DNA from: Anaerobacillus alkalilacustris
GTDB lineage: Bacteria > Bacillota > Bacilli > Bacillales > Anaerobacillaceae
Direction: 5' to 3'
DNA: 64,000 nucleotides
NCBI RefSeq assembly: GCF_001866005.1
Contig: NZ_MLQR01000001.1
Location: 721,841 to 785,840, forward strand
The notes beneath the pieces are model-generated. The model saw nothing but the letters and a program-made list of their open reading frames with translations, did not search any database and was not told the DNA's origin. Positions 48,909 to 58,311 of the stretch are shown here, in pieces. How positions within the stretch are numbered: the first letter of the stretch is position 1; each line of letters begins with the position of its first letter. Both the position numbers and the translations under genes were made by a program.

Positions 48909-49271
48909 AATTATTACAGGACAGGGGTTCCCTTGTCCCGCCTAGTAGCTATTGTTATTTATTCAATCAAATAAAAGAGACTGACTTAATAGGTTACTTG
49001 TTGTAACCCAATGAGTCAGTCTTTTTATAAAACTTATTTTCACTTTAAAAATTAAAGGCCCTTAACTGCTCTATCGTTATAAATGTTATACATTCTAAAG
49101 CCGCCTGTTTTGTATATACAAGAAAATACTTTTCCCACAACTTTATTCGCCAACAACACTAACTTTGCTGGCATCTCTTCAGTTAGTCGTCATTAAGACC
49201 GCTGTTTCATCGTTTTCCACTCTTCATCACCAGTCGATCAGTAAACTTATGTATCCGCTCACTTCTTAAAA
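48909..49271. other. Gap with a terminator between the HNH gene and the MNT gene
   Basis: Contains a strong bidirectional hairpin (48972-49029). The remaining 240 bases show no convincing gene or repeat. Confidence 0.5.
48972..49029 (+). terminator. Intrinsic terminator after the HNH gene
   Basis: Outer arms AAAAGAGACTGACT / AGTCAGTCTTTTT and inner arms GGTTAC / GTAACC. T-rich on both sides, so it may serve both strands. Confidence 0.82.
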
Positions 49272-49568
49272 TTATTTTTCATACAATACATAATGACATT
49301 TTTTAATCTCTTCTTTTAATTTTTCTGGTGCTGTTTCCCATAACACTAAATCAATTTTCAGTAAAGTTTCAAGACTTTCGTCTATTAATTCTATAAACTT
49401 CGCCCATTCCCTTTGTGAAATTTCTGGAGCAAAAACAGCTAAGTCAATATCAGAACGTTCTTTATTATCACCGTAGGCTCTTGAGCCAAATAGAACTACT
49501 TTTTTTATACAAGGTGATTTTTGGGAAATTTCCACAATTTGATCATTAACATTTTTAGGAATTATCAT
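49272..49568 (-). CDS. Minimal nucleotidyltransferase (MNT antitoxin)
   Basis: 98 residues with the polymerase-beta fold signature GSRAYGDNKERSDIDLAVF (GSxxxG...DxD) near residue 28. In HEPN/MNT toxin-antitoxin pairs (type VII) such proteins silence the HEPN toxin by adding AMP to it. It overlaps the end of the HEPN-like gene by 4 bp. Confidence 0.87.
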   Translation of the reverse strand: MIIPKNVNDQIVEISQKSPCIKKVVLFGSRAYGDNKERSDIDLAVFAPEISQREWAKFIELIDESLETLLKIDLVLWETAPEKLKEEIKKCHYVLYEK

Positions 49569-49975
49569 AACCGATCATCATCTTCCACTTTTCCCTTTAG
49601 CATTATAAAAGTTTCTTTCATTTCAGGAAAATACGATTTAATATTCTTGAGTATTCTCAAAGCGGTTTCTTCATCATATGTATGTGACGTTTCATTTCTG
49701 TCTTTTAACATTTGAAGCCATAAATGATCATTTTGTAACCAACCAGCTTGGTATGCTTCTTTCAATGTTTCTCTAGGAGTTTTGGATTCTATACCTTCTG
49801 CTTGCAGCATCCTCTTTAAGGTTTTCCAATACAATTCAATAGTAAATTCAAACCGTCGGATCGTTCCATCAACAATTAGGCTATTATTAGTATCTTCCAT
49901 TAAAGCTTCTTCTAATCTTATTAATGCCTTATCAAGATTTGAAATACTTTGTCTTAATTTCCGCATTTCATCCAT
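49565..49975 (-). CDS. HEPN-like protein, HI0074/nucleotidyltransferase-substrate family (putative toxin)
   Basis: 136 residues, all-helical. The motif RNETSHTYDE near residue 97 fits the HEPN Rx4-6H RNase motif (Arg-Asn ... His-Thr-Tyr), and the Tyr is the residue AMPylated in related pairs. ATG start with GGGGGAGGG upstream. It precedes and overlaps the MNT gene, the standard layout of a type VII toxin-antitoxin unit. Confidence 0.83.
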   Translation of the reverse strand: MDEMRKLRQSISNLDKALIRLEEALMEDTNNSLIVDGTIRRFEFTIELYWKTLKRMLQAEGIESKTPRETLKEAYQAGWLQNDHLWLQMLKDRNETSHTYDEETALRILKNIKSYFPEMKETFIMLKGKVEDDDRL

Positions 49976-50482
49976 AATTTAACCCTCCCCCTAATCATGT
50001 ATTAAATAATCATGATGATATCTCTCATAATTATATAATTAGTTTTTGGTACCTGTCACTCCTCGAAAATTCTCTTTAAACAGTAAACTTTCATGGTTCA
50101 TTCGCAGAATTAGCCCGGTATGTTTCAGCCACATCTTTTCATTTACTTCCCATATTAATTCAAAGCTTATATCTTTCATCTCAGTTTCGCTATAAACAAA
50201 ACTCAAAAACGTTAAGTGTTCGAGATTTGTTTATAAGGCTCTAGCAATAAGGATCTCTTTACCTTCCCCATAACTATCATTTGCCTGCATCTGCTCCCTC
50301 GTTTTATATACATTATCCATCTGATCATGAAATTTGCAGGCCTTCTTATCGGCTACCCTCTTGCAGATAACCTGATTTCCTATGAAAGGAAGTAATTGTT
50401 TTAGAGAAGTATTCAAGATACTATGGATGAAGAATACATGATATCCTTCTCGTAAAAGGGTACGCGAGAACGAAATTAGGGG
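49976..50482. other. Gap with two short coding remnants
   Basis: On the minus strand 50039-50179 reads MKDISFELIWEVNEKMWLKH ... FRGVTGTKN, and 50231-50470 is an open frame without start (REGYHVFFIHSIL ... MQANDSYGEGKEIL). Both look like protein tails but I cannot name a family. They suggest older gene loss between the toxin-antitoxin pair and the bce region. Confidence 0.4.
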
Positions 50483-51193
50483 ATGGTTAATTTGTATAAG
50501 ATTGCCTTAGTAGAAGATGATACTGAACTAAGTTTACTGATTTCTACATTGTTAAAGAGGTACGACTACGAGGTCGTAGTTATCAATGATTTTGAAAATG
50601 TACTTCAGAAATTAATTGATTTGAAAGCTGATGTCATTTTGTTAGATATTAATTTACCTTATGTAGATGGTTTTCATATTTGTAAACAGGTAAGAAAAGT
50701 AAGCATTGTACCGATTATTATAATTTCTGCAAGAAATAACGATTCGGATCAAATTTTAGGAATGGAACTTGGCGCCGATGATTATGTCATTAAGCCTTTG
50801 AATGTTGAGGTTTTACACTCGAAAATTAAAGCCAGTATTAGACGTGCTTATGGTACCTTTACCGTTGAAAAAAGTAATGTCGTATTTGGGAATTTCAGCT
50901 TGGATTATCGTACGTTTACAGTATCAAATGAGGGAAATAAAATCGAATTAACAAAAAATGAATTTAAAATACTAAAATATTTAGCTGAAAAGCCGAATGA
51001 GCTTGTTACTCGTGAAAGCTTATTGCGTGAACTATGGGATGACATTTCATTTATTGACAATAATACATTGAATGTAAATATTTCAAGAATAAAGAATAAA
51101 TTAAAGGAAATTGGAATTGAGGAAGTGATCCATACGAAAAGAGGATATGGATATAAATTTGTTCGAACAGGTCTGGAGAAAGTAAATGAATAA
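50483..51193 (+). CDS. Response regulator, BceR type (OmpR family)
   Basis: 236 residues. Receiver domain with the phospho-acceptor Asp55 (VILLDINLPYVDGF) and ALVEDD acid pocket, then a winged-helix DNA-binding domain (ELTKNEFKILKYLAEKPNELVTRE ... TKRGYGYKF read in parts). It is followed by a Bce-type sensor kinase and an ABC exporter, the classic detoxification module against bacitracin and lantibiotics. The start could also be the TTG 12 nt downstream, closer in spacing to AGGGG. Confidence 0.9.
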   Translation: MVNLYKIALVEDDTELSLLISTLLKRYDYEVVVINDFENVLQKLIDLKADVILLDINLPYVDGFHICKQVRKVSIVPIIIISARNNDSDQILGMELGADDYVIKPLNVEVLHSKIKASIRRAYGTFTVEKSNVVFGNFSLDYRTFTVSNEGNKIELTKNEFKILKYLAEKPNELVTRESLLRELWDDISFIDNNTLNVNISRIKNKLKEIGIEEVIHTKRGYGYKFVRTGLEKVNE

Positions 51194-52211
51194 AAAGGTG
51201 TTAATCAACTTTTTTAAAGATCATCTGTTGTTTACCTTTGCCCTATACGGTAGCTCTGCCCTTGTTATCACGTTTTTTTGGCTGCAAACTAATCATCAAA
51301 TTGAATTGATCTATCCGTTGATCCTCGTATCTTTTGTTTATCTTATTTTTATGATCATTCGAGCGTATCGCTATCTCACTTTTCATCAACTGGTTGAGAA
51401 TGCAAATGGACGGCTAGATGACGTTTCTATAAAAGGGTCAAAATGGACGGAAGAACAACGCATGGTTATCGAAAAAATCAAATCCATGGCAGACGACTCA
51501 CTAGCAAAGGTTAATCAGCTTGAAATGCAAAACGAAAATAAATATAAAATCATCTCGCAAATCATCCATAATATAAAAACGCCTACATCTGTGATCGACT
51601 TGATGGTCCAATATAGTCAAACTGAAAAAACAAATGCTCATGAAGTCATTACTAAGATAAACAAAGAAAATCAATTAATTAATGAGCATCTCGATCAAGC
51701 TTTACATTATTTACGGTTAGATTATTTTCAACATGACTTTTCCATTGAAAAAACCGATTTAATTCAACAGTTACGTGAGATTATAAATGTAAAAAAAGAC
51801 CAGTTTATTTATAATCAAGTGTTTCCACAGTGGAACGTCGATGAAGATTCTTTCTATGTGCTGACGGATAAAAAGTGGAATAAAATCTTGCTAGATCAGC
51901 TAATTTCTAATGCGATTAAATATACAGCATTGAAGCCTGGTGAAAAGAGGGTTTCTTTTTACGTCCAGTGTAAGGAAGACCGGGTGCTCTTATTCATCGA
52001 AGATACAGGGATAGGGATTTCTGAACATGACTTAAAGAGAGTCTGTGAGCCATTTTTCACTGGAGAAAATGGACGTAAAATACGAAATGCTTCTGGCATA
52101 GGCCTTTATTTAAGTAAAAGTATATCGGACAAAATGAACCATCAGATGGGCATTTCATCTAAAGTCGATAAAGGAACAATAGTAACTTTGACTTATATTA
52201 CAAAAATGTAA
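51186..52211 (+). CDS. Intramembrane-sensing histidine kinase, BceS type
   Basis: 341 residues. Two N-terminal transmembrane helices (about 13-33 and 39-58) with almost no outside loop, so it cannot bind ligand itself and probably senses flux through the partner ABC transporter. The dimerisation helix has IISQIIHNIKTPTSV with the phospho-His, and the ATPase domain has NAIKYT and EDTGIGISEHD. Overlaps the regulator gene by 8 bp. Confidence 0.9.
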   Translation: MNKKVLINFFKDHLLFTFALYGSSALVITFFWLQTNHQIELIYPLILVSFVYLIFMIIRAYRYLTFHQLVENANGRLDDVSIKGSKWTEEQRMVIEKIKSMADDSLAKVNQLEMQNENKYKIISQIIHNIKTPTSVIDLMVQYSQTEKTNAHEVITKINKENQLINEHLDQALHYLRLDYFQHDFSIEKTDLIQQLREIINVKKDQFIYNQVFPQWNVDEDSFYVLTDKKWNKILLDQLISNAIKYTALKPGEKRVSFYVQCKEDRVLLFIEDTGIGISEHDLKRVCEPFFTGENGRKIRNASGIGLYLSKSISDKMNHQMGISSKVDKGTIVTLTYITKM

Positions 52212-52232
52212 TATTAACGTAAGCTCGTGTAA

Positions 52233-52262
52233 TTGTTTCCGAACGATTGCCTTTACTATAAT
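52233..52262 (+). promoter_or_regulatory. Putative promoter of the bceAB-like operon
   Basis: TTGTTT, 18-bp spacer, TATAAT in the 84-bp gap between the kinase and the ATPase gene. A regulator-binding repeat probably lies just upstream but I cannot define it. Confidence 0.6.
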
Positions 52263-52295
52263 AATAATATAGGTAAGTAAGACTAGGAGGCAATC

Positions 52296-53060
52296 ATGAG
52301 TGTAATAAAGGCAATAAATATTAAGAAAGTATATGGCGGTGGAAAAGAATTTGCGCAAACAATCGCGTTAAATAATATTAACATCGAATTAGAGCAAGGA
52401 GAGTTTACCGCCATCATGGGGCCTTCGGGCAGTGGGAAATCGTCATTGCTTAATGTCCTTAGTGGTTTTGATCACCCTACATCTGGAGACGTTTTTATTC
52501 AAGGGGCTAAAATGAATGAGATGACAGGTGATGAATTAGCCATTTTTAGAAGAGACCATATCGGCTATATTTTTCAGGAGTTTAATTTACTTGATAGCTT
52601 AACAATTCAACAAAATATTATGTTACCGATGATGTTAAACCGTGAAGAGACAGAGTTAATGAATAAAAAAGCGGAAGAATTAATGAATCTCCTTGGCATT
52701 TTAACGATAAAAAACAAGTATCCTTATCAAGTCTCAGGTGGTCAGCAGCAAAGAGCTGCCATCTGCCGTGCTCTCATCAATGATACATCCATTATTTTTG
52801 CAGATGAACCAACAGGGAATCTTGATTCTAAATCTTCAAAAGCGGTACTGGAATGTTTAAAAGAAACGAATGAAGCATATCGTACAACGATCTTATTAGT
52901 AACCCATGATCCTTTTGCCGCAAGTTATTGTGATAAAGTGCTATTTTTAAAAGATGGGACGTTAAGGACGCAGTTGTATAAAAAAGAATCACAAGATCAC
53001 TTTACCAAACAAATTTTGGACAACTTAGCGGTGTTGGAGGAAGATGACTATGACGTATAA
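52296..53060 (+). CDS. Peptide-antibiotic ABC exporter ATPase, BceA type
   Basis: 254 residues. Walker A MGPSGSGKSSLLN near residue 42, Q-loop FQEFNLLD, signature VSGGQQQR, Walker B IIFADEPTGNLD, switch His in VTHD. MacB/BceA-type ATPase. Overlaps the permease start by 17 bp. Confidence 0.92.
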   Translation: MSVIKAINIKKVYGGGKEFAQTIALNNINIELEQGEFTAIMGPSGSGKSSLLNVLSGFDHPTSGDVFIQGAKMNEMTGDELAIFRRDHIGYIFQEFNLLDSLTIQQNIMLPMMLNREETELMNKKAEELMNLLGILTIKNKYPYQVSGGQQQRAAICRALINDTSIIFADEPTGNLDSKSSKAVLECLKETNEAYRTTILLVTHDPFAASYCDKVLFLKDGTLRTQLYKKESQDHFTKQILDNLAVLEEDDYDV

Positions 53061-55035
53061 TCAATTCATCTTCAAAGCGGTCTTGTACAATTTCCGCAAA
53101 TATCTCGCTTATTTTTTCTGTATTACGTTTTCGATGACGGTGTTCTTTTTATTTACTGCCATTTGGTTTACACCAAACTTTAACGAACATACGTCAGCAG
53201 GCACACAGCAAATTGTTCAAATTGCAGGAGTTATTTCATGTGTCTTTTCGATATTTATTATTACATATTCCTATCAGCAGTTTTTTAAAAGTAGGACAAA
53301 AGAGTTGGCGATTCTCCTTTCATATGGCCTACTACATCGAGATATGAAAAAAATGATCATCTTTGAAAATAGTTTTATTTTTCTCACAAGCCTCAGCGTT
53401 GCCTTAATCAGTGGCAGTGTATTTTCACGCCTCATCTTTATGATCACGACATCGATTTTAGCGATCGAGGATATTCATTTTTCCTTAACGTTTCAAAGTT
53501 TTTTATGGACAACCGTTGCTTTTATTCCGATTTATGCTTTGATTGTTGGTTTAACATTAATGAAAATGAAAAATAATCACGTGACAAATCTGTTGAAAAC
53601 AAATCGAGTGAAGGAAATGAATCGAGAAGGCAATCGCTTTTTCATGGTACTCGGACTTGTCATTATCATCACTTCTTTCACCCTCTTAACGATCTATACG
53701 AGTGATTTTTCGAACGTTGATTCGATGAGAGAAGTGATCCTACTAGCAGTCGCCCTTTGTATTGTTGGTGTATATTTATTCCTTAGTCACTTGATGAGTC
53801 TACTCTATTTGTTTTTCAACCGAAAAGGAAAACTATTTCATCAACATATATTACCTCTAACTGAATTTGCGAGTAAGTTTGTTCAAAATCGAGCGATCAT
53901 CTTTATCGTTTGTTTACTGAGCATGGGAACTGTTTTCTTCTCAACCCTCTCTTATACTCTGTATCATCAAAGTTATGCGATTGCTGACAATGAACAGTTA
54001 TTTGATGTGATGATGAAGGATTACGAAGCCGTTCATTTAGCCGAACATATGAAGATCGATCATCTGCTAGCACAAGAAGATGATCGAATAATAGATAAGC
54101 AAAAATTTAACGTTGCTTACTTATATGCTCCCGAAATGGATCATACCCCATGGAGAACGAATAAGCATGTGATGGCAGCATCAGTCGAGGAAATCAATGA
54201 GGTGCTTGGGACAAACTTTTCAGTAGACCAAGGTCATGCAATTGTTATTGATTTTAATCAGGAATATGAAACGATTACCTATTTTACAGAGACTATCTTA
54301 TTAGAAAACAATCAATCTCGTTATACGTTTGTGAATCAAGGAACAGAGCAACATAAGTTGTTTGATCGTTATGTATTTACTCAGCCAATCGTTATTTTAT
54401 TGAATGAGGCGGAAATGAAAACGATCGTAACCGATGCTTCGACCTATGAATTAGGGACAATTTATATGTTTACGTTTGATGATTGGTTGAAAAGCGGAGC
54501 CTTTGTTTTTCAGCTAAAGTCAGAATTGGATTCTGCTCTTGAAGGAATAGCCGATCAGAATCTAGAAGCGATAGAAACTATAAAAGGGCGTTACAATCAA
54601 CCTTTTATCGTCCATTCAAAATATGATCGTTATCAACATACGAAGCAAGTATCAGGGTTTGCTCTCTTTATTATGTCATTTATTAGCATTTTATTTGTCG
54701 TCACAGCTTGTATAGTCCTCTATTTTAAAACGTTTGCGGATGCAGAGTCGGATCGAAAAAAATTGAGATTATTACGGACAGTCGGCATTACCTCATCAGA
54801 AATCAAGGCTTATGTATATACTAAGCTGAAAATGATCATAGTTCTCCCAATTGTGTTCGGTAGCTTATTAGGTTTATGTTTAAGCGTAGCGATTAATTTG
54901 TACAATGTAGCAGAAATCGAAATACTTAATGGAACGATATTCACAAATGGACTAAAGATCATCGGTTTGTATTTTATTGTTATCGGTGTTTACTATTACT
55001 GGCTCCGTATGACGTATCGAAGAACTGTGGAATAA
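53044..55035 (+). CDS. Peptide-antibiotic ABC exporter permease, BceB type
   Basis: 663 residues with about ten membrane helices and a large extracellular domain (about residues 310-530) between helices 7 and 8. This is the BceB layout, with FtsX folds at each end. It removes bacitracin-like or lantibiotic compounds from lipid II cycle targets and signals to the BceS-type kinase. Confidence 0.9.
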   Translation: MTMTYNQFIFKAVLYNFRKYLAYFFCITFSMTVFFLFTAIWFTPNFNEHTSAGTQQIVQIAGVISCVFSIFIITYSYQQFFKSRTKELAILLSYGLLHRDMKKMIIFENSFIFLTSLSVALISGSVFSRLIFMITTSILAIEDIHFSLTFQSFLWTTVAFIPIYALIVGLTLMKMKNNHVTNLLKTNRVKEMNREGNRFFMVLGLVIIITSFTLLTIYTSDFSNVDSMREVILLAVALCIVGVYLFLSHLMSLLYLFFNRKGKLFHQHILPLTEFASKFVQNRAIIFIVCLLSMGTVFFSTLSYTLYHQSYAIADNEQLFDVMMKDYEAVHLAEHMKIDHLLAQEDDRIIDKQKFNVAYLYAPEMDHTPWRTNKHVMAASVEEINEVLGTNFSVDQGHAIVIDFNQEYETITYFTETILLENNQSRYTFVNQGTEQHKLFDRYVFTQPIVILLNEAEMKTIVTDASTYELGTIYMFTFDDWLKSGAFVFQLKSELDSALEGIADQNLEAIETIKGRYNQPFIVHSKYDRYQHTKQVSGFALFIMSFISILFVVTACIVLYFKTFADAESDRKKLRLLRTVGITSSEIKAYVYTKLKMIIVLPIVFGSLLGLCLSVAINLYNVAEIEILNGTIFTNGLKIIGLYFIVIGVYYYWLRMTYRRTVE

Positions 55036-55065
55036 CATTTTTGGCATGCTATAGAAGGAGTTTTT

Positions 55066-56001
55066 GTGATGAGAAGTAAGGCGACTTTAGACGTTAACAA
55101 CCTTTCAAAAAACATTGGAAAAATAACTATCGTTAAAGATATTTCTTTCCAGCTACAAAAAGGTGAAATTAAAGGGCTACTAGGACCTAATGGCTCTGGA
55201 AAAACAACAATTTTAAAAATGTTAGTCGGTTTATTAAAACCAACAACAGGAAGCATTACGATAGACGGAAAAGAAATTCAAAAAGACTTTGAAAGTGCTA
55301 TTCGTAAAGTTGGTGCAATTATTGAAAATCCGGAGCTTTACGATTACCTATCTGGTTATGATCATTTACAAATCTTTTATCGAATGTCACCTGGTGTATG
55401 CGAAAATAGAATAGAAGAAGTGATTGAAGTGTTAGGGATGGATCACTACATTGATGATAAGGTCAAGACGTATTCCCTTGGAATGTTGCAAAGACTCGGA
55501 TTAGCGCAAGCCATGTTACATCGTCCTGCGATTCTTTTGTTAGATGAACCAACGAATGGTCTGGATCCTTCAGGAATTCAAGACCTCAGAAAACACTTGA
55601 AAATGCTTGCCAATGACGGGACAGCGATTATTATTTCTAGTCATTTATTAGCTGAGCTTGAAATGATTTGTGACAGTGTTCTTATTCTTGACAATGGAAG
55701 AATGGTTAGTGATGGAAATCTAGAAGAATTAAGACGTAATACAACTAAGGAAAGTCTTTATCAATTTCACGTGTTAGAATCATACAAGCTGAAAGAAGTA
55801 TTGGCGCTTCTCCCCCAATATGATCAAGTAGTTGACATCGTTTCAGATGGTTTTTCAATCCATGTATCAGAGCGTGAAGCTGCCACCATCAATCGATTTT
55901 TAGTAGAAAATCAAATCAGTGTTGTTGGTATCGAAAAAAATAAAACAACATTAGAAGAAGCATTTCTTTCACGACTTAATCAAGCGAAAAGAGGTCAATG
56001 A
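55066..56001 (+). CDS. ABC exporter ATPase, BcrA/lantibiotic-immunity type
   Basis: 311 residues. Walker A GPNGSGKTTILK, signature YSLGMLQRLGLA, Walker B ILLLDEPTNGLDPSG, plus the C-terminal domain seen in BcrA and NukF/LanF proteins. It overlaps the next permease by 4 bp. The second exporter of this cluster; BcrAB-type pumps also give bacitracin or lantibiotic self-protection. Confidence 0.9.
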   Translation: MMRSKATLDVNNLSKNIGKITIVKDISFQLQKGEIKGLLGPNGSGKTTILKMLVGLLKPTTGSITIDGKEIQKDFESAIRKVGAIIENPELYDYLSGYDHLQIFYRMSPGVCENRIEEVIEVLGMDHYIDDKVKTYSLGMLQRLGLAQAMLHRPAILLLDEPTNGLDPSGIQDLRKHLKMLANDGTAIIISSHLLAELEMICDSVLILDNGRMVSDGNLEELRRNTTKESLYQFHVLESYKLKEVLALLPQYDQVVDIVSDGFSIHVSEREAATINRFLVENQISVVGIEKNKTTLEEAFLSRLNQAKRGQ

Positions 56002-56768
56002 TGAACTACTTTTTTGATCTAGTATTCAATGAAAATGTAAAGATATATAAACGTCCACGGGCATGGGTATTAATCAGTTTGTTAGTGACTATGAACCTTT
56101 TTATAGCGATGGTCATGAGGTTTATATTTTTTGATACAGATTTTACCTTTTGGGACCATTTAAATATTAGTACCTTTGTTATATTTGTGTTGAATTTTCT
56201 TTGTATAATTATTGCAGGCGATATCGTCTCTAGTGAGTTTTCATCAGGTACGATCAAGCTCCTCCTCATTCGCCCAGCCAGTCGCATCAAAATATTGTTA
56301 GCCAAATTTATTTCTGTCCTATTGTTTATTGTATTAGTAGTTGTTGTTCACCTACTGACATCTGTGATGTTTGGAGGCATCTTCTTTTTTAACAGTATAT
56401 TTGTGTTAGAGCCTCCATTTATCTTGAACATCATCTTAAGGTACGGATTTGGTTTTATCGAAATTGTCGTTGTTTGTTCTATGGCGATGATGTTATCTGT
56501 TGTCACAAGAAGCAGTGTGTTTTCAGTGTCAGTTCCTATTTTTTTAGTAATGTCAGTAACATTACTATTAGAATTACTCGCTCATTATCAAATACAAATG
56601 GGCAAATATATATTATTTGCCAACACAAACTTAACACAGCATTTCCTTGGTCGACCATTATTTGAAGGGATGACTCTCCCCTTCTCCGTTTTGAATATAA
56701 CGATCCATATGATAGTGTTTTTCATTTTATCAACTGTCGTTTTTTCTAGAAGAGATGTGAACATGTAA
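55998..56768 (+). CDS. ABC-2 type permease, partner of the BcrA-like ATPase
   Basis: 256 residues with six transmembrane helices; SSEFSSGTIKLLLIRPASR is typical of ABC-2/BcrB-like permeases of this class (YxlG/LanE group). Translation is coupled to the ATPase. No terminator follows directly; two long hairpins lie downstream. Confidence 0.85.
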   Translation: MMNYFFDLVFNENVKIYKRPRAWVLISLLVTMNLFIAMVMRFIFFDTDFTFWDHLNISTFVIFVLNFLCIIIAGDIVSSEFSSGTIKLLLIRPASRIKILLAKFISVLLFIVLVVVVHLLTSVMFGGIFFFNSIFVLEPPFILNIILRYGFGFIEIVVVCSMAMMLSVVTRSSVFSVSVPIFLVMSVTLLLELLAHYQIQMGKYILFANTNLTQHFLGRPLFEGMTLPFSVLNITIHMIVFFILSTVVFSRRDVNM

Positions 56769-56856
56769 GTTGATGGTGGGCCTACTCCTAAGGATGCCGC
56801 ATATTCACCAGTATCCTCTATCAAAAACAATCGGTAAATGAATAAGCTCAGCAATT

Positions 56857-56899
56857 CCATAAATATACCAATGGCGTTTCCGCTTTGGTATATTTATGG
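56857..56899. repeat. Long perfect hairpin 1 downstream of the exporter operon
   Basis: Arms CCATAAATATACCA and TGGTATATTTATGG enclose about 15 nt. No T-run follows, so it is not a plain intrinsic terminator. Confidence 0.75.
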
Positions 56900-56954
56900 A
56901 GTACATATTAATACCTACTATGTCGGTCCATTGCGCAGCTTCCACTTTCTTTCC

Positions 56955-56999
56955 TTGATGGTGAGTGTGAAGGAAAACCACATCCACACTCACCATCAA
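56955..56999. repeat. Long perfect hairpin 2 downstream of the exporter operon
   Basis: Arms TTGATGGTGAGTGTG and CACACTCACCATCAA (15 bp, no mismatch) enclose 15 nt. Lies about 55 bp after hairpin 1 and before the 3' end of the convergent cblS gene. Confidence 0.75.
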
Positions 57000-57044
57000 T
57001 GTTACATATTCTTCCTCAAATTACTTTTTCCACCTACAAATAAT

Positions 57045-57782
57045 TTACTCTACCTTTTTCAAAGTTCCAAGAATGTTTATTTGTTGTGAAAATAACTTAT
57101 CTATTTTCTTTATAATAGTTGGCTTAACTGTAAAAATAACACAGGTTGCCGGACCAGAAGCTTTATTGATATTTAGATTTGATTTTATTTCATCCATTAA
57201 AAGGTGGTTTCGCTTTTTCAATTCATTAACTTCATAGGCAATCCCTTTTGAACCAACTGGAACAATTTCGTGTACTTCTTTTATCTGTCGTAACCTTTGG
57301 ATAGCAAGCAAGTCAGCTATTTCAGGGTCATCTAGCCTAACTTCATGACCTACCTTAGGTATACCTAAACAAAGTACAATATCACCATTAAAACTTTGAC
57401 AATGCAATTTTTGCCCTTGACCAATACCTGTAATCCCAATCCCCGTTTGTTGAACAGGTACATTTTCTTCAGTGCTTCCATTTAGAATTTCTTCAGATTT
57501 TAAACCGATTAAACTACTTTCTTCTATAATACCTGCAATAATTTCTCCCCCAGTGGGATTCATTTCTACAGCTAACGTATCAATGAGTGCGATCGGCTTG
57601 GCTCCTACAGAAATTAGCTCCATAAGCACAACTCGACTAGTAAATCTTCCTAAAATACGCCCGTCAACTTTTACTACGTCTAATTCTTTAGGGCCAATAG
57701 CTCCTGAAGAATCGCAAGCTATGACTAGTTTTTTTTCAAAGTCATCTAAAATAGTTAAATCTCGATATCTACTAATTTTCAA
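57045..57782 (-). CDS. cblS: Alpha-ribazole kinase CblS-like (PurM/AIR-synthase fold)
   Basis: 245 residues of the AIR synthase/ThiL-like fold: CDSSGAIGPKELDVVKVDG near residue 24 and VEMNPTGGEIIAGIIEE near 70 form the nucleotide site. Paired with an ECF-type S component just upstream (4-bp overlap), as in the CblT-CblS system of Geobacillus, which imports and phosphorylates alpha-ribazole to salvage the lower ligand of cobalamin. Substrate assigned by family and context. Confidence 0.82.
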   Translation of the reverse strand: MKISRYRDLTILDDFEKKLVIACDSSGAIGPKELDVVKVDGRILGRFTSRVVLMELISVGAKPIALIDTLAVEMNPTGGEIIAGIIEESSLIGLKSEEILNGSTEENVPVQQTGIGITGIGQGQKLHCQSFNGDIVLCLGIPKVGHEVRLDDPEIADLLAIQRLRQIKEVHEIVPVGSKGIAYEVNELKKRNHLLMDEIKSNLNINKASGPATCVIFTVKPTIIKKIDKLFSQQINILGTLKKVE

Positions 57783-58291
57783 AACTTAATTCTCCCTTTC
57801 AAGTATCGAACTAACGTGCCTGATACAATCAGATTTAATGCTGATCCTATGACTAATGGAATAATCATTGCTATAAAAAAGGGAACACCAAATTGTGGAA
57901 TAAGAATGAATGACGCCGGTAGTACAACCCCATTAAAAAGAACGCCAACCATGAGAGCAAGTATCAAAAATCCTTTTTTATAGATGATACCAATTATAGC
58001 GCAGACAAAAGCCATTTCCAGACTAATTAATAAATGAATTGGGATTGATAAAGGAAACCCTACATTTAACGACGTTAATATATGCCCCATAAAACCCACA
58101 AGCGCCCCGCTAGTTGGACCTAATAGAAGTGCTGCTAGAAACGCTGGCGCCGAATCAAAAGCTACTGTCCCAAATGGGCTTGGGATTTTAATAAAGCTCC
58201 CCACTACAGATATGGCAATAAACATTCCTAATATAGCAATCTTTCTTATTTCTAATCTGCTTGTTTTAACACCTTTCTCAACCTTTAACAT
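57779..58291 (-). CDS. cblT: ECF transporter S component, CblT-like alpha-ribazole transporter
   Basis: 170 residues and about five or six membrane helices. The N-terminal IRKIAILGMFIAISVVGSFI, PSPFGTVAFDSAPAFLAALL and GPTSGALVGFMGHI match ECF S components. No ATPase is next to it, so it would use a shared energising module elsewhere. Its start codon lies in the edge of an ISL3 relic, which may have replaced its native upstream region. Confidence 0.82.
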   Translation of the reverse strand: MLKVEKGVKTSRLEIRKIAILGMFIAISVVGSFIKIPSPFGTVAFDSAPAFLAALLLGPTSGALVGFMGHILTSLNVGFPLSIPIHLLISLEMAFVCAIIGIIYKKGFLILALMVGVLFNGVVLPASFILIPQFGVPFFIAMIIPLVIGSALNLIVSGTLVRYLKGRIKF

Positions 58292-58311
58292 AAAACTTTC
58301 CCCCTCAAATT

